Assembly (NCBI GenBank): GCA_964469455.1
Contig: CAYXZX010000078.1
Span: 1 to 12,028, forward strand
Length of the DNA stretch: 12,028 bases
From: Fen-999 sp964469455
GTDB taxonomy: Bacteria > Pseudomonadota > Gammaproteobacteria > Burkholderiales > Rhodocyclaceae
Direction: 5' to 3'
In this document: positions 1 to 6,512 of the stretch, piece after piece
How positions within the stretch are numbered: position 1 is the first letter of the stretch
Layout: each line of letters opens with the position of its first letter
The notes under the pieces: model-generated
Database searches by the model: none
What the model was told of the DNA's origin: nothing
Seen by the model: the letters and a program-made list of their open reading frames with translations, nothing else
Position numbers and translations under genes: made by a program

Positions 1-1580
1 TCGCGCTGGACGCGCACCATCGCCTGGACGCCGTCATCGAGGCGGGTGTCGGCCAGCACGATGACGAATTCCTCGCCGCCGTAGCGCGCCAGCGTATCGG
101 TGGGGCGCAGGGTTTCGCGTACCACCTGGGCCAGGTGGACCAGCGCCTGGTCGCCGGCGTCATGGCCGTGGGTGTCGTTGAGTTTCTTGAAGTTGTCGAT
201 ATCCAGCAGGGCCAGTGACAAGGGCAGGTCCTTGCGCCGGGCGCGGGCGACCTCGCGTTCGACCGCCTCGTCCATGCCCTTGCGGTTGAGCGCGCCGGTT
301 AGCGCGTCGAGGCGGACCATGTCGCTGGCGTGGGCCAACTCCTCCTGCAGCCGGGCGACTTCCTGTTCGGCCTGGCGCACGCGGTCGCGCATTTCCAGCA
401 ATTCATCGCGCGAACGCTGTGCGGCGAACTGAACCGCCCGGGTTTCCTGCATGACGACGTTCAGTACGTCCGAGAGCTGGTTGATGTCGGCGGCGCTGCT
501 GATCTTTTCGGCACAGGCGCCGATGCGGTCATGGTAGTCGCCGGTGGTGGCGGCGAAGTCCGCCAGCCGGTCCACGAACGTGGCGAGCATGCCCTTGAGT
601 TGCGCCTGCGCGTCGTTGAGGCTCTTCTTGAGGGCGCTCTGCTTGTAGATCAAATCCTTGAGGCGACGCTCCACATCGTCGAGCCGGCGGAGGTCGAGCG
701 GCTGGCCGAGCAGGTCGCGCACCAGCGACACCTGGCCTTGCAGCCACTGGTCGTCCACCACCAACTCGCTGATGTTCTCGACGATCAACTGCAGCAAATG
801 AACCAGTGCGCCCCGCAGCTCCACCTGGTCTTCGGCGACGAACTGCAACCGGTAGCTGAGTTTCTTGAGCCGGCCGGTGCAGGCGTCGAGTTGCTCGGCG
901 GTCTGCGCGGCGCGGATGTCGGCGGCCAGGCTCGTGGCTTCCCGGGTCAGGTCCGGCGCTTCGCCGAGCACGGTGCCGAGGCCATCGTCGATCAGGGTGG
1001 CGAGCAGTTCCTGCAATTCCGCATTGACATGGCGTGCCGCCGCCCCTGACTTTCCGCCGGCGGCTTCCTCACTCCTGGCTGCGCCTTCCGCCGCCGTGGC
1101 ATCTCCCGGGCCGCTCTGCGACCAGTTCCGCACCAGCGACTGCAGACGGCCGAACAGCACGTCGGGCGTGCCCGAGGCCGACAGGACGTGGTCGAGCGCC
1201 TCGCGCTTCTTGGCGGCGGTGAGGCCGGCATGGCGGGCTTCGTGCTGGCTGATCAGGTCGCGGATCAGGCCGCCCCAGTTGGGGGGCGTGGCGGCGCCCT
1301 TGGTCAGCAGGTCGGCCAGTACGCCCTTGACGCCATCCCAGTTGCTTTCGGCGATGGCGGCCTCGAGCTGGCGGCCGAAGCGCATCTGTTCGGGCGTGGC
1401 CTTGGGCAGACCGGCGGCGACGGTCTTGAGGGCGCGTTCCGGGAAAGTCTCGACGGCGGCCGTGCCGGAAATCTCGTGGTAGAGCGTGCGGTAGTTGTCC
1501 GGCGTCGGTGGCACCCGCCGCATGGCGAGCTGCTTCAGGGTTTCGCGCGCAATCTCGGAGGGGTGCTTGGTTTCTGCCAT
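1..1580 (-). CDS. Soluble GGDEF diguanylate cyclase, 3'-truncated by window edge
   Basis: This gene would make cyclic di-GMP from two GTP. The first 526 residues are visible and the stop lies outside the window. The GGDEF domain begins near residue 424 (LDALTGALNR), carries the substrate-helix segment DIDNFKKLNDTHGHDAGD (about 460-477), and has an intact active-site loop GGEEF at 501-505. An RPTD inhibitory site (492-495) sits five residues before it, so product feedback inhibition is expected. The roughly 420 residues ahead are largely helical. They start with a PPTPDNYRTLYHEI segment (24-36) and end in a coiled-coil-like stretch (about 385-418). No signal peptide or membrane segment is seen, so the protein is probably cytoplasmic. 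The ATG at 1580 lies 10 bases after the stop of the NarL-type regulator, with a weak GGA upstream, which suggests cotranscription with it. The catalytic call is firm. The role of the N-terminal part is unknown. Confidence 0.93.
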   Translation of the reverse strand, partial: MAETKHPSEIARETLKQLAMRRVPPTPDNYRTLYHEISGTAAVETFPERALKTVAAGLPKATPEQMRFGRQLEAAIAESNWDGVKGVLADLLTKGAATPPNWGGLIRDLISQHEARHAGLTAAKKREALDHVLSASGTPDVLFGRLQSLVRNWSQSGPGDATAAEGAARSEEAAGGKSGAAARHVNAELQELLATLIDDGLGTVLGEAPDLTREATSLAADIRAAQTAEQLDACTGRLKKLSYRLQFVAEDQVELRGALVHLLQLIVENISELVVDDQWLQGQVSLVRDLLGQPLDLRRLDDVERRLKDLIYKQSALKKSLNDAQAQLKGMLATFVDRLADFAATTGDYHDRIGACAEKISSAADINQLSDVLNVVMQETRAVQFAAQRSRDELLEMRDRVRQAEQEVARLQEELAHASDMVRLDALTGALNRKGMDEAVEREVARARRKDLPLSLALLDIDNFKKLNDTHGHDAGDQALVHLAQVVRETLRPTDTLARYGGEEFVIVLADTRLDDGVQAMVRVQR

Positions 1581-1590
1581 GATTTCCGTT

Positions 1591-2229
1591 TCACACCAGG
1601 CCGTGTTCGAGGCCGTAGCGAATCAGTTCCGCCGTGCTGGAAAGCCCAAGCTTGGCGAGGATGCGCGCCCGGAAAGTGCTGATGGTGGCGACGGCGAGGT
1701 TCAGCTCCTCGGCGATCTGGGTCAGCGTCTTGCCGGCGGCGATCAGTTTCAATACCTCGTATTCGCGATCCGACAGCAATTCGTGCGGCGGCTGCTCGGT
1801 GTCGTTGGCGATGGCGTCGGCGAGTTGCATGGCCACGGTCGGGCTGACGTATTTCTTGCCGCTGGCCACCTGGCGAATTGCGATGACGAGTTGCTCGGGC
1901 GCGCTCTGCTTGGTCAGGTAGCCCGAGGCGCCGGCCTTGAGCGCGCGGATGGCGTATTGCTCCTCGGGATGCATGGAGAGGATCAGCACCGGCAGCTTGG
2001 GCAACTCCTTCTTCAGTTGCTTGAGGGTGTCGATGCCATTGCGGTTCGGCATCGAGACATCGAGCAGGACGACATCCCACGGCTGCTGGCGGGCCAGCTG
2101 CAGGGCCTCGGCGCCGTCGTCGGCCTCGCCGGCGACCACCAGATCCTCCGTTTCGGAAAGGATCTGCTTGAGTCCCTGGCGCACGATGGCGTGGTCATCG
2201 GCGATGAGTACGTGAATCTTGTCTGCCAT
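1591..2229 (-). CDS. NarL/FixJ-type response regulator (REC + LuxR HTH)
   Basis: Two-domain transcription regulator of 212 residues, normal for the family. The receiver domain (about 4-120) has the acidic pair D11/D12, phosphoacceptor D57 in LLDVSMP, S85 and K107 (GYLTK), so it should be phosphorylated normally. The LuxR-type helix-turn-helix (about 149-210) reads LSDREYEVLKLIAAGKT, then IAEELNLAVATISTFRARIL. The Lys common in the recognition helix (VKT) is Ala181 here, which may alter DNA contacts. I chose the ATG at 2229. An in-frame TTG at 2235 would add two residues and overlap the kinase stop. The gene follows the HisKA_3 kinase with only two bases between stop and start, so the two are very probably translationally coupled and a cognate pair. 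Target genes are unknown; the adjacent diguanylate cyclase is a candidate. Confidence 0.95.
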   Translation of the reverse strand: MADKIHVLIADDHAIVRQGLKQILSETEDLVVAGEADDGAEALQLARQQPWDVVLLDVSMPNRNGIDTLKQLKKELPKLPVLILSMHPEEQYAIRALKAGASGYLTKQSAPEQLVIAIRQVASGKKYVSPTVAMQLADAIANDTEQPPHELLSDREYEVLKLIAAGKTLTQIAEELNLAVATISTFRARILAKLGLSSTAELIRYGLEHGLV

Positions 2230-2231
2230 GT

Positions 2232-3776
2232 TCAAAACAGTTTGCGCTGCATCTCTTCCGCCTCGTCCACCGCCGCCGGTTCCACTCCGCGCCGTTCCGG
2301 CACTTTCAGGCGGACATGCGTGCCGCCATGCTCCCCGGTGGCGATGGAAAACTCGCCCGCCAGGCTATGCACGCGTTCGCGGATGCCGCGCAGGCCGAAG
2401 GATTTCGGCTTGACCATGTCCGCCTCGGAAATGCCGCGGCCATTGTCGCGCAGTTCGAGCGCAATGCTACCTTTTTCGCGCGTCAGCCGCACCACCACCA
2501 GCGAGGCATGGGCGTGCTTGGCGACGTTGGTGAGCGTTTCCTGGACGATGCGGAACAGGGCCAGCGACGTGTCCGCGTCCGGCTCCAGGTCGTCGTCGCA
2601 CTGCACGCGGCAGGTGATGCCGAAGTGCTGGGAAAAGTCCTCGGCCAGCGATTCGATGGCTGCCGGCAGGCCGAATTCCTTGAGGATGCCGGGCCGCAGT
2701 TCGCGCGCCACCCGGCTGGCGGCGCCCATGGCCTGATCGAGCAGCGCTTCGATGGAACGCGCCTTCTCGCGCAGCGCCGGCAGTTCGGCCGGCAGCTTGC
2801 CGGCCATCAGGGTCGCTTCGATTTTCAGCCGCACCAGCAGGCTGCCCAGTTCGTCGTGGATGTCGCGGGCGATGCGCTCGCGTTCCTGCTCGCGCGCGGC
2901 TTCCAGGTGGAAGGAAAGCTCCGACAGCTGCTCGCGCGAGGCCCGCAGGGCCGCCTCGGTTTCCTTGATCGCCGTGATGTTGGTGGCGATGCCCTGCCAG
3001 CTGACAATGCCCGTGGAACCTTCGTCGCCGCGTTGCGGCGTCGAGCGCAAGTCGACCCATTTGCCGCGGCCGCGGCCACGCAGCCGGCCGGCCCAATCCA
3101 GCGGTGCACCGGAATCGGCCGAGACGGCCAGCGCCGCTTCGAGTTGGCGCCGGTCGTCCGCCTCGAAAGCCTCGAAGAACTTGCGCGGTGAAGCCAGCAA
3201 TTCGTGCTGTTTCAGGCCGAATAGTGCATGGCAGCCTTCGCTGACATAGAGAAAACGATGCTCGCCGGATGAAAGCCGCTGCAGATGAAACGCCATGCCA
3301 GGCAGGCTCGATGCCAGGCCGCGAAAGCGCGCATCGCTGTCGTGCGCCATCGCCAGGGCCGCGTGATGGTCGGCCCGCTGGCGGGCTTCGCGCACCTCGC
3401 GCTCGATGGCGGGCAGCAGGCGGTCGAGCCGGTCGCGGAACACCACGTCATGGGCGCCGCCGCGCATGGCGCGCAGCGCGGCTTTCTCGTCGGCCGGGTC
3501 GGCGACGATGATGAAAGGCAGGTCGCATCCTTGCCCGTCGAGGATCTTCATGGCGGCCGGCGCCGTCAGGGCCGGCCGGCCGAACAGGTAGAGCAGCACA
3601 TCCCAGGGACGTTCGCGCAGCGCGGCGCGCAGCCCCGCGGCATCGGTGACGGCGCGGAAGGGCACCGGCGCCGCGCCGCCCGCCAGCCAGGCCGCCAGCG
3701 TTGCCGCCTCGGTCGGCTCGGCCGACAGGATCAGGAAGTGCAGCGACGCAAGCTCGGTTTTCGCGGGATGGACCAT
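2232..3776 (-). CDS. Cytoplasmic histidine kinase: pseudo-receiver, PAS, HisKA_3, HATPase_c
   Basis: A 514-residue sensor kinase of the NarX/DesK-like (HisKA_3) class. The order is: a receiver-like fold (about 10-125), a PAS-like domain (about 148-270) ending in the typical GIATNITAIKETEAAL linker, a helical linker, the dimerisation helix with phosphoacceptor H307 (ARDIHDELG), and an ATPase domain with N417 (TNVAKHA), D444 (DNGRG) and a G2-like loop FGLRGIRERV (460-469). The N-terminal receiver looks degenerate. The Asp position in WDVLLYLFGRP is Leu64, the acidic pocket is SAE instead of DD, and the Lys position is Arg114. It is therefore more likely a ligand-binding or protein-binding module than a phosphorylation site. 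No membrane segments are evident, so it probably senses a cytoplasmic cue. The ATG at 3776 fits the start of the receiver fold, though no strong Shine-Dalgarno is seen. It is paired with the downstream NarL-type regulator. Confidence 0.94.
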   Translation of the reverse strand: MVHPAKTELASLHFLILSAEPTEAATLAAWLAGGAAPVPFRAVTDAAGLRAALRERPWDVLLYLFGRPALTAPAAMKILDGQGCDLPFIIVADPADEKAALRAMRGGAHDVVFRDRLDRLLPAIEREVREARQRADHHAALAMAHDSDARFRGLASSLPGMAFHLQRLSSGEHRFLYVSEGCHALFGLKQHELLASPRKFFEAFEADDRRQLEAALAVSADSGAPLDWAGRLRGRGRGKWVDLRSTPQRGDEGSTGIVSWQGIATNITAIKETEAALRASREQLSELSFHLEAAREQERERIARDIHDELGSLLVRLKIEATLMAGKLPAELPALREKARSIEALLDQAMGAASRVARELRPGILKEFGLPAAIESLAEDFSQHFGITCRVQCDDDLEPDADTSLALFRIVQETLTNVAKHAHASLVVVRLTREKGSIALELRDNGRGISEADMVKPKSFGLRGIRERVHSLAGEFSIATGEHGGTHVRLKVPERRGVEPAAVDEAEEMQRKLF

Positions 3777-3833
3777 GGCTGTCGACGCGATGCCGACGGG
3801 ATGTCAGGCGCCGATTCTAACGCCGCGCCGGCG

Positions 3834-5027
3834 TCAGTTCGCCCCGATCAGCGCCAGCGTATGGCGGGCGATGATCCATTCCTCGTTGGTGGGCACCACC
3901 AGCACGTCGGCCTCGGAGTCAGTCGTGGCGATGCGCCGCGCATGCGCCTGGTTGGCTTCTTCGTCGAGCGTGATGCCGAGCCAGCCGAGCGCCGCGCAGA
4001 CCTGCCGACGCACCGGCGCGGCGTGTTCGCCGATGCCGCCGGTGAACACCAGCGCGTCGAGACCGCCGATGGCGGCGGCGAGGGAGCCGATCTCGCGGAC
4101 GATGCGGTAACAGAACAGATCGACGGCCTCCCTCGCTTCGGGCCGGTCGGAGGCCAGCAGTTCGCGCATGTCCTGGCTGATGCCGGAGACACCGAGCAGG
4201 CCGGACTCCTTGTAGAGGAGGCGTTCGAGCGCCTTGGCGTCCATGTTCCGGTAGTCCATCAGGTAGAGCAGCACGCCCGGGTCGAGGTTGCCGCTGCGGG
4301 TGCCCATCATCAGGCCGTCGACGGCGGTGAAGCCCATGGTGGTGGCCATGCTCCGGCGTCGGACCATGGCGCACATGGACGCGCCGTTGCCGAGATGGGC
4401 GACGATGACGCGGCCATCGGCGCGACCATCGGCCAGATGGCGCGGCAGGGTCTCGGCGATGAACTCGTACGAGAGGCCGTGAAAGCCGTAGCGGCGCACA
4501 CCGCCCTCGGTGATCCGGCGCGGCAAGGCAAAGCGCTGGGCGACTTCGGGCTGGCTGCGATGGAAGGCCGTGTCGAAACAGGCGACCTGGGGCACGCCGG
4601 GCAGGGCCGCCGCCATGGCCTCGATGCCGGCCAGGTTGTGCGGCTGGTGCAGGGGCGCGAGCGGCACGAGGTCGCGCAGGAGATCGATCGATACCGGGTC
4701 GAGACGGATGGGCCGCGCGTATTTCTCGCCGCCATGGACGACGCGATGGCCGACGCCGCCGATGTGCAATCCGCCGGTATGTTGTTCGAGCCAGTCGAGC
4801 AGGAACGACAAGGCCTCCCGATGCGGCGCGGCGCCGGCCAGCGGCAGGTCGACATCGGCCAATCCCTGGCCCGACGCATGCCTTGCCTCGAGATGAGGAT
4901 GTGCGCCCAGCCCGTCGATCTGGCCCAGCAGCCGGGGCTGTTCGGGGATACCGGTGGTGTCGTGCTCGAACAGCGCGAACTTGATCGAACTGGACCCGGC
5001 GTTGAGGGTCAGGAGGGCATCGGTCAT
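3834..5027 (-). CDS. ackA: Acetate kinase
   Basis: Catalyses reversible phosphate transfer between acetyl phosphate and ADP, giving acetate and ATP (or the reverse). At 397 residues it has the usual length. Visible signatures are LLTLNAGSSSIKFALF (5-20, with N9), GHRVVHGGE (93-101, R95), PLHQPHN (125-131), FDTAFH (151-156, D152), GFHGLSYE (181-188, H184), HLGNGAS (211-217), GLMMGTRSGNLDPG (238-251, R244), FTGGIGEH (328-335) and the C-terminal NEE (381-383). All residues expected for catalysis in the ASKHA family appear present. The ATG at 5027 is chosen because the acetate-kinase N-terminus starts there. It is only two bases after the stop of the MaoC-Pta gene, so translational coupling is likely, with an AAGG about ten bases upstream. 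A related role as propionate or butyrate kinase cannot be excluded from sequence alone, because the partner transferase is Pta/Ptb-like. Confidence 0.96.
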   Translation of the reverse strand: MTDALLTLNAGSSSIKFALFEHDTTGIPEQPRLLGQIDGLGAHPHLEARHASGQGLADVDLPLAGAAPHREALSFLLDWLEQHTGGLHIGGVGHRVVHGGEKYARPIRLDPVSIDLLRDLVPLAPLHQPHNLAGIEAMAAALPGVPQVACFDTAFHRSQPEVAQRFALPRRITEGGVRRYGFHGLSYEFIAETLPRHLADGRADGRVIVAHLGNGASMCAMVRRRSMATTMGFTAVDGLMMGTRSGNLDPGVLLYLMDYRNMDAKALERLLYKESGLLGVSGISQDMRELLASDRPEAREAVDLFCYRIVREIGSLAAAIGGLDALVFTGGIGEHAAPVRRQVCAALGWLGITLDEEANQAHARRIATTDSEADVLVVPTNEEWIIARHTLALIGAN

Positions 5028-5029
5028 CG

Positions 5030-6445
5030 TCAGGCCTTGCCGTCGCGCGCATGCACCATGGCCACCGCGATGGCGGCCGAGGCGACGCGCGATTCCGCCG
5101 AATCGGCTCGGGAAGTGAGCACGATCGGCACGCGGGCACCGAGGACGATGCCGGCGGCAATGGCGTCGGCCAGGTATTCCAGCTGCTTGGCCAGCATGTT
5201 GCCGGACTCGATGTCCGGCACCAGCAGGATATCGGCCTGACCGGCCACCGCCGAGCGGATGCCCTTGGTGGCGGCGGCGACGGCCGAAACCGCATTGTCG
5301 AAAGCCAGCGGGCCGTCGAGGATGCCGCCGACGATCTGGCCGCGGTCGGCCATCTTGCACAGCGCGGCGGCATCGAGGGTGGCCGGCATCTTCGGCGTCA
5401 CGGTCTCGACCGCGGCGAGGATGGCGACCTTCGGTTCGGCGATGCGCAGCACGCGCGCCAGGTCGATGGCGTTCTGGACGATGTCGACCTTGTCTTCCAG
5501 CGTCGGCTGGACGTTCACCGCCGCGTCGGTGATCAGCAACGGCCGCGGATAGGTGGGAACATCCATCAGGAAGACGTGGCTGATGCGCCGCGCCGTGCGC
5601 AGTCCGGTGACCTTGTCGACCACCTCGGCCATCAATTCGTCGGTATGCAGTGAACCCTTCATCAGGGCGGCCACTTCGCCCTCGCGCGCCAGTTCAACGG
5701 CGGCACCGGCGGCGGCGTGGCTGTGCGGGACGTCGAGCAGCCGGCAGCCGGCCAGGTCGAGCGTCAGCTGCTCGGCGAGGGCCCGGATGCGCGCCTCCGG
5801 TCCGACCAGCGTCGGCACGGCGAGGCCCGCGTCGCGGGCCATGATGGCGCCGCGCAGCGATTCTGTGTCGCAGGGGTGAACCATGGCCATGGCGATCGGC
5901 GCCAGGCCGCGCGTGATCGACAGCAGATGCTCGTAGCGCGAGCGCCGTGTCGTTTCCGGCGCCAGCGGCGGCAGGGATGTTCGCGGTCGGCGAATCTTTT
6001 CGGTTGGCGCCGCGACTTCCGCCTCGCCGTCGACGACCCGGGTTCCGTCCTGGTTCACACAGACGCAATCGAACACCACGCGACCGTCGTGATCGGACTT
6101 GCGCCGGCAGGTGACGGTGGCGGTGACGGTGTCGCCGATGCGCACTTCGCCGGCGAAACGCAGATTCTGGCTGAGCATGACCGTGCCGGGCCCGGGAAAC
6201 TGGGTGCCGAGCAGGTTGGCGATCATGGCACTGCCCCACATGCCGTGCGCCGCGATTTCGCGAAACTGCGCCGAGCGCGCGTATTCGGGATCGACATGCG
6301 CCGGATTCACCTCGCCGGCCATGGTCGCGAACATGCGGATGTCCTCGGGACGCAGCGTGCGCACCAGCATGGCGCTGTCGCCGACGGCGATTTCGTCATA
6401 CGTGCGGTTCTCGATGATGTCGATGCCGCTGGCTGTTTCCTGCAT
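5030..6445 (-). CDS. MaoC-like hydratase fused to phosphate acetyl/butyryltransferase
   Basis: A 471-residue fusion. The N-terminal part (about 14-145) is a hotdog-fold MaoC/R-specific enoyl-CoA hydratase domain, with EVNPAHVDPEY (45-55) and AAHGMWGSAM (65-74). H50 aligns with the catalytic His of PhaJ-type hydratases. The usual Asp three residues before Pro is Glu45. The C-terminal part (about 170-468) is a phosphotransacylase with KGSLHTDELM (263-272), a PRPLLITDAAVNVQP stretch (300-314) and VPDIESGNML (409-418), and should convert acyl-CoA plus phosphate to acyl phosphate plus CoA. Fusions of this type are annotated in proteobacteria as bifunctional enoyl-CoA hydratase/phosphate acetyltransferase. 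I chose the ATG at 6445, not upstream in-frame codons, because a GGGAGG sits eight bases ahead of it and the hotdog domain begins soon after. The downstream acetate kinase completes the pathway. Whether the acyl group is acetyl, propionyl or butyryl is not resolvable here. Confidence 0.93.
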   Translation of the reverse strand: MQETASGIDIIENRTYDEIAVGDSAMLVRTLRPEDIRMFATMAGEVNPAHVDPEYARSAQFREIAAHGMWGSAMIANLLGTQFPGPGTVMLSQNLRFAGEVRIGDTVTATVTCRRKSDHDGRVVFDCVCVNQDGTRVVDGEAEVAAPTEKIRRPRTSLPPLAPETTRRSRYEHLLSITRGLAPIAMAMVHPCDTESLRGAIMARDAGLAVPTLVGPEARIRALAEQLTLDLAGCRLLDVPHSHAAAGAAVELAREGEVAALMKGSLHTDELMAEVVDKVTGLRTARRISHVFLMDVPTYPRPLLITDAAVNVQPTLEDKVDIVQNAIDLARVLRIAEPKVAILAAVETVTPKMPATLDAAALCKMADRGQIVGGILDGPLAFDNAVSAVAAATKGIRSAVAGQADILLVPDIESGNMLAKQLEYLADAIAAGIVLGARVPIVLTSRADSAESRVASAAIAVAMVHARDGKA

Positions 6446-6453
6446 TCTGGCTG

Positions 6454-6459
6454 CCTCCC
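6454..6459 (-). promoter_or_regulatory. Shine-Dalgarno of the MaoC-Pta gene
   Basis: On the minus strand this reads GGGAGG, eight bases before the ATG at 6445. It is the strongest ribosome binding site seen in the window and settles the start of the fusion gene against the longer open frame that runs further upstream. Confidence 0.8.
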
Positions 6460-6484
6460 GTTGCCCGCCATTTTGGCGCGACTG

Positions 6485-6498
6485 TTGCGGCGCCGCAA
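6485..6498. repeat. 14-base perfect palindrome in the gap before the MaoC-Pta gene
   Basis: TTGCGGCGCCGCAA is its own reverse complement. It sits in the 67-base gap between the end of the CHASE2 kinase gene and the start of the MaoC-Pta gene, about 40 bases ahead of that start. It could be an operator for a dimeric regulator or a short hairpin near the end of the upstream transcript. No run of T follows on the minus strand, so a classical intrinsic terminator is not supported. Confidence 0.45.
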
Positions 6499-6512
6499 TG
6501 CCGGTGCGAAAG

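Noticed and set aside
1495..2736. A 413-codon plus-strand open frame opposite the NarL-type regulator and kinase
   Set aside because: The opposite strand has complete receiver, HTH and kinase motifs, while this frame has none and crosses gene boundaries.
3777..3833. GC-rich partial inverted repeats in the gap after acetate kinase, as a possible terminator
   Set aside because: No continuous stem with a following T-run on the minus strand could be drawn, so a terminator is not supported.
3285..5240. A 651-codon plus-strand open frame opposite acetate kinase, reaching into the kinase gene and the MaoC-Pta gene
   Set aside because: It is antisense to acetate kinase and to parts of two other well-recognised genes, and its protein is low-complexity and Gly/Arg/Gln/His-rich with no recognisable domain. 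Long antisense frames are expected in DNA this GC-rich.
3919..5373. A 484-codon minus-strand frame overlapping acetate kinase in another frame
   Set aside because: The protein is Arg/Pro/Ser-rich without domains, whereas the overlapping frame encodes a full-length acetate kinase.
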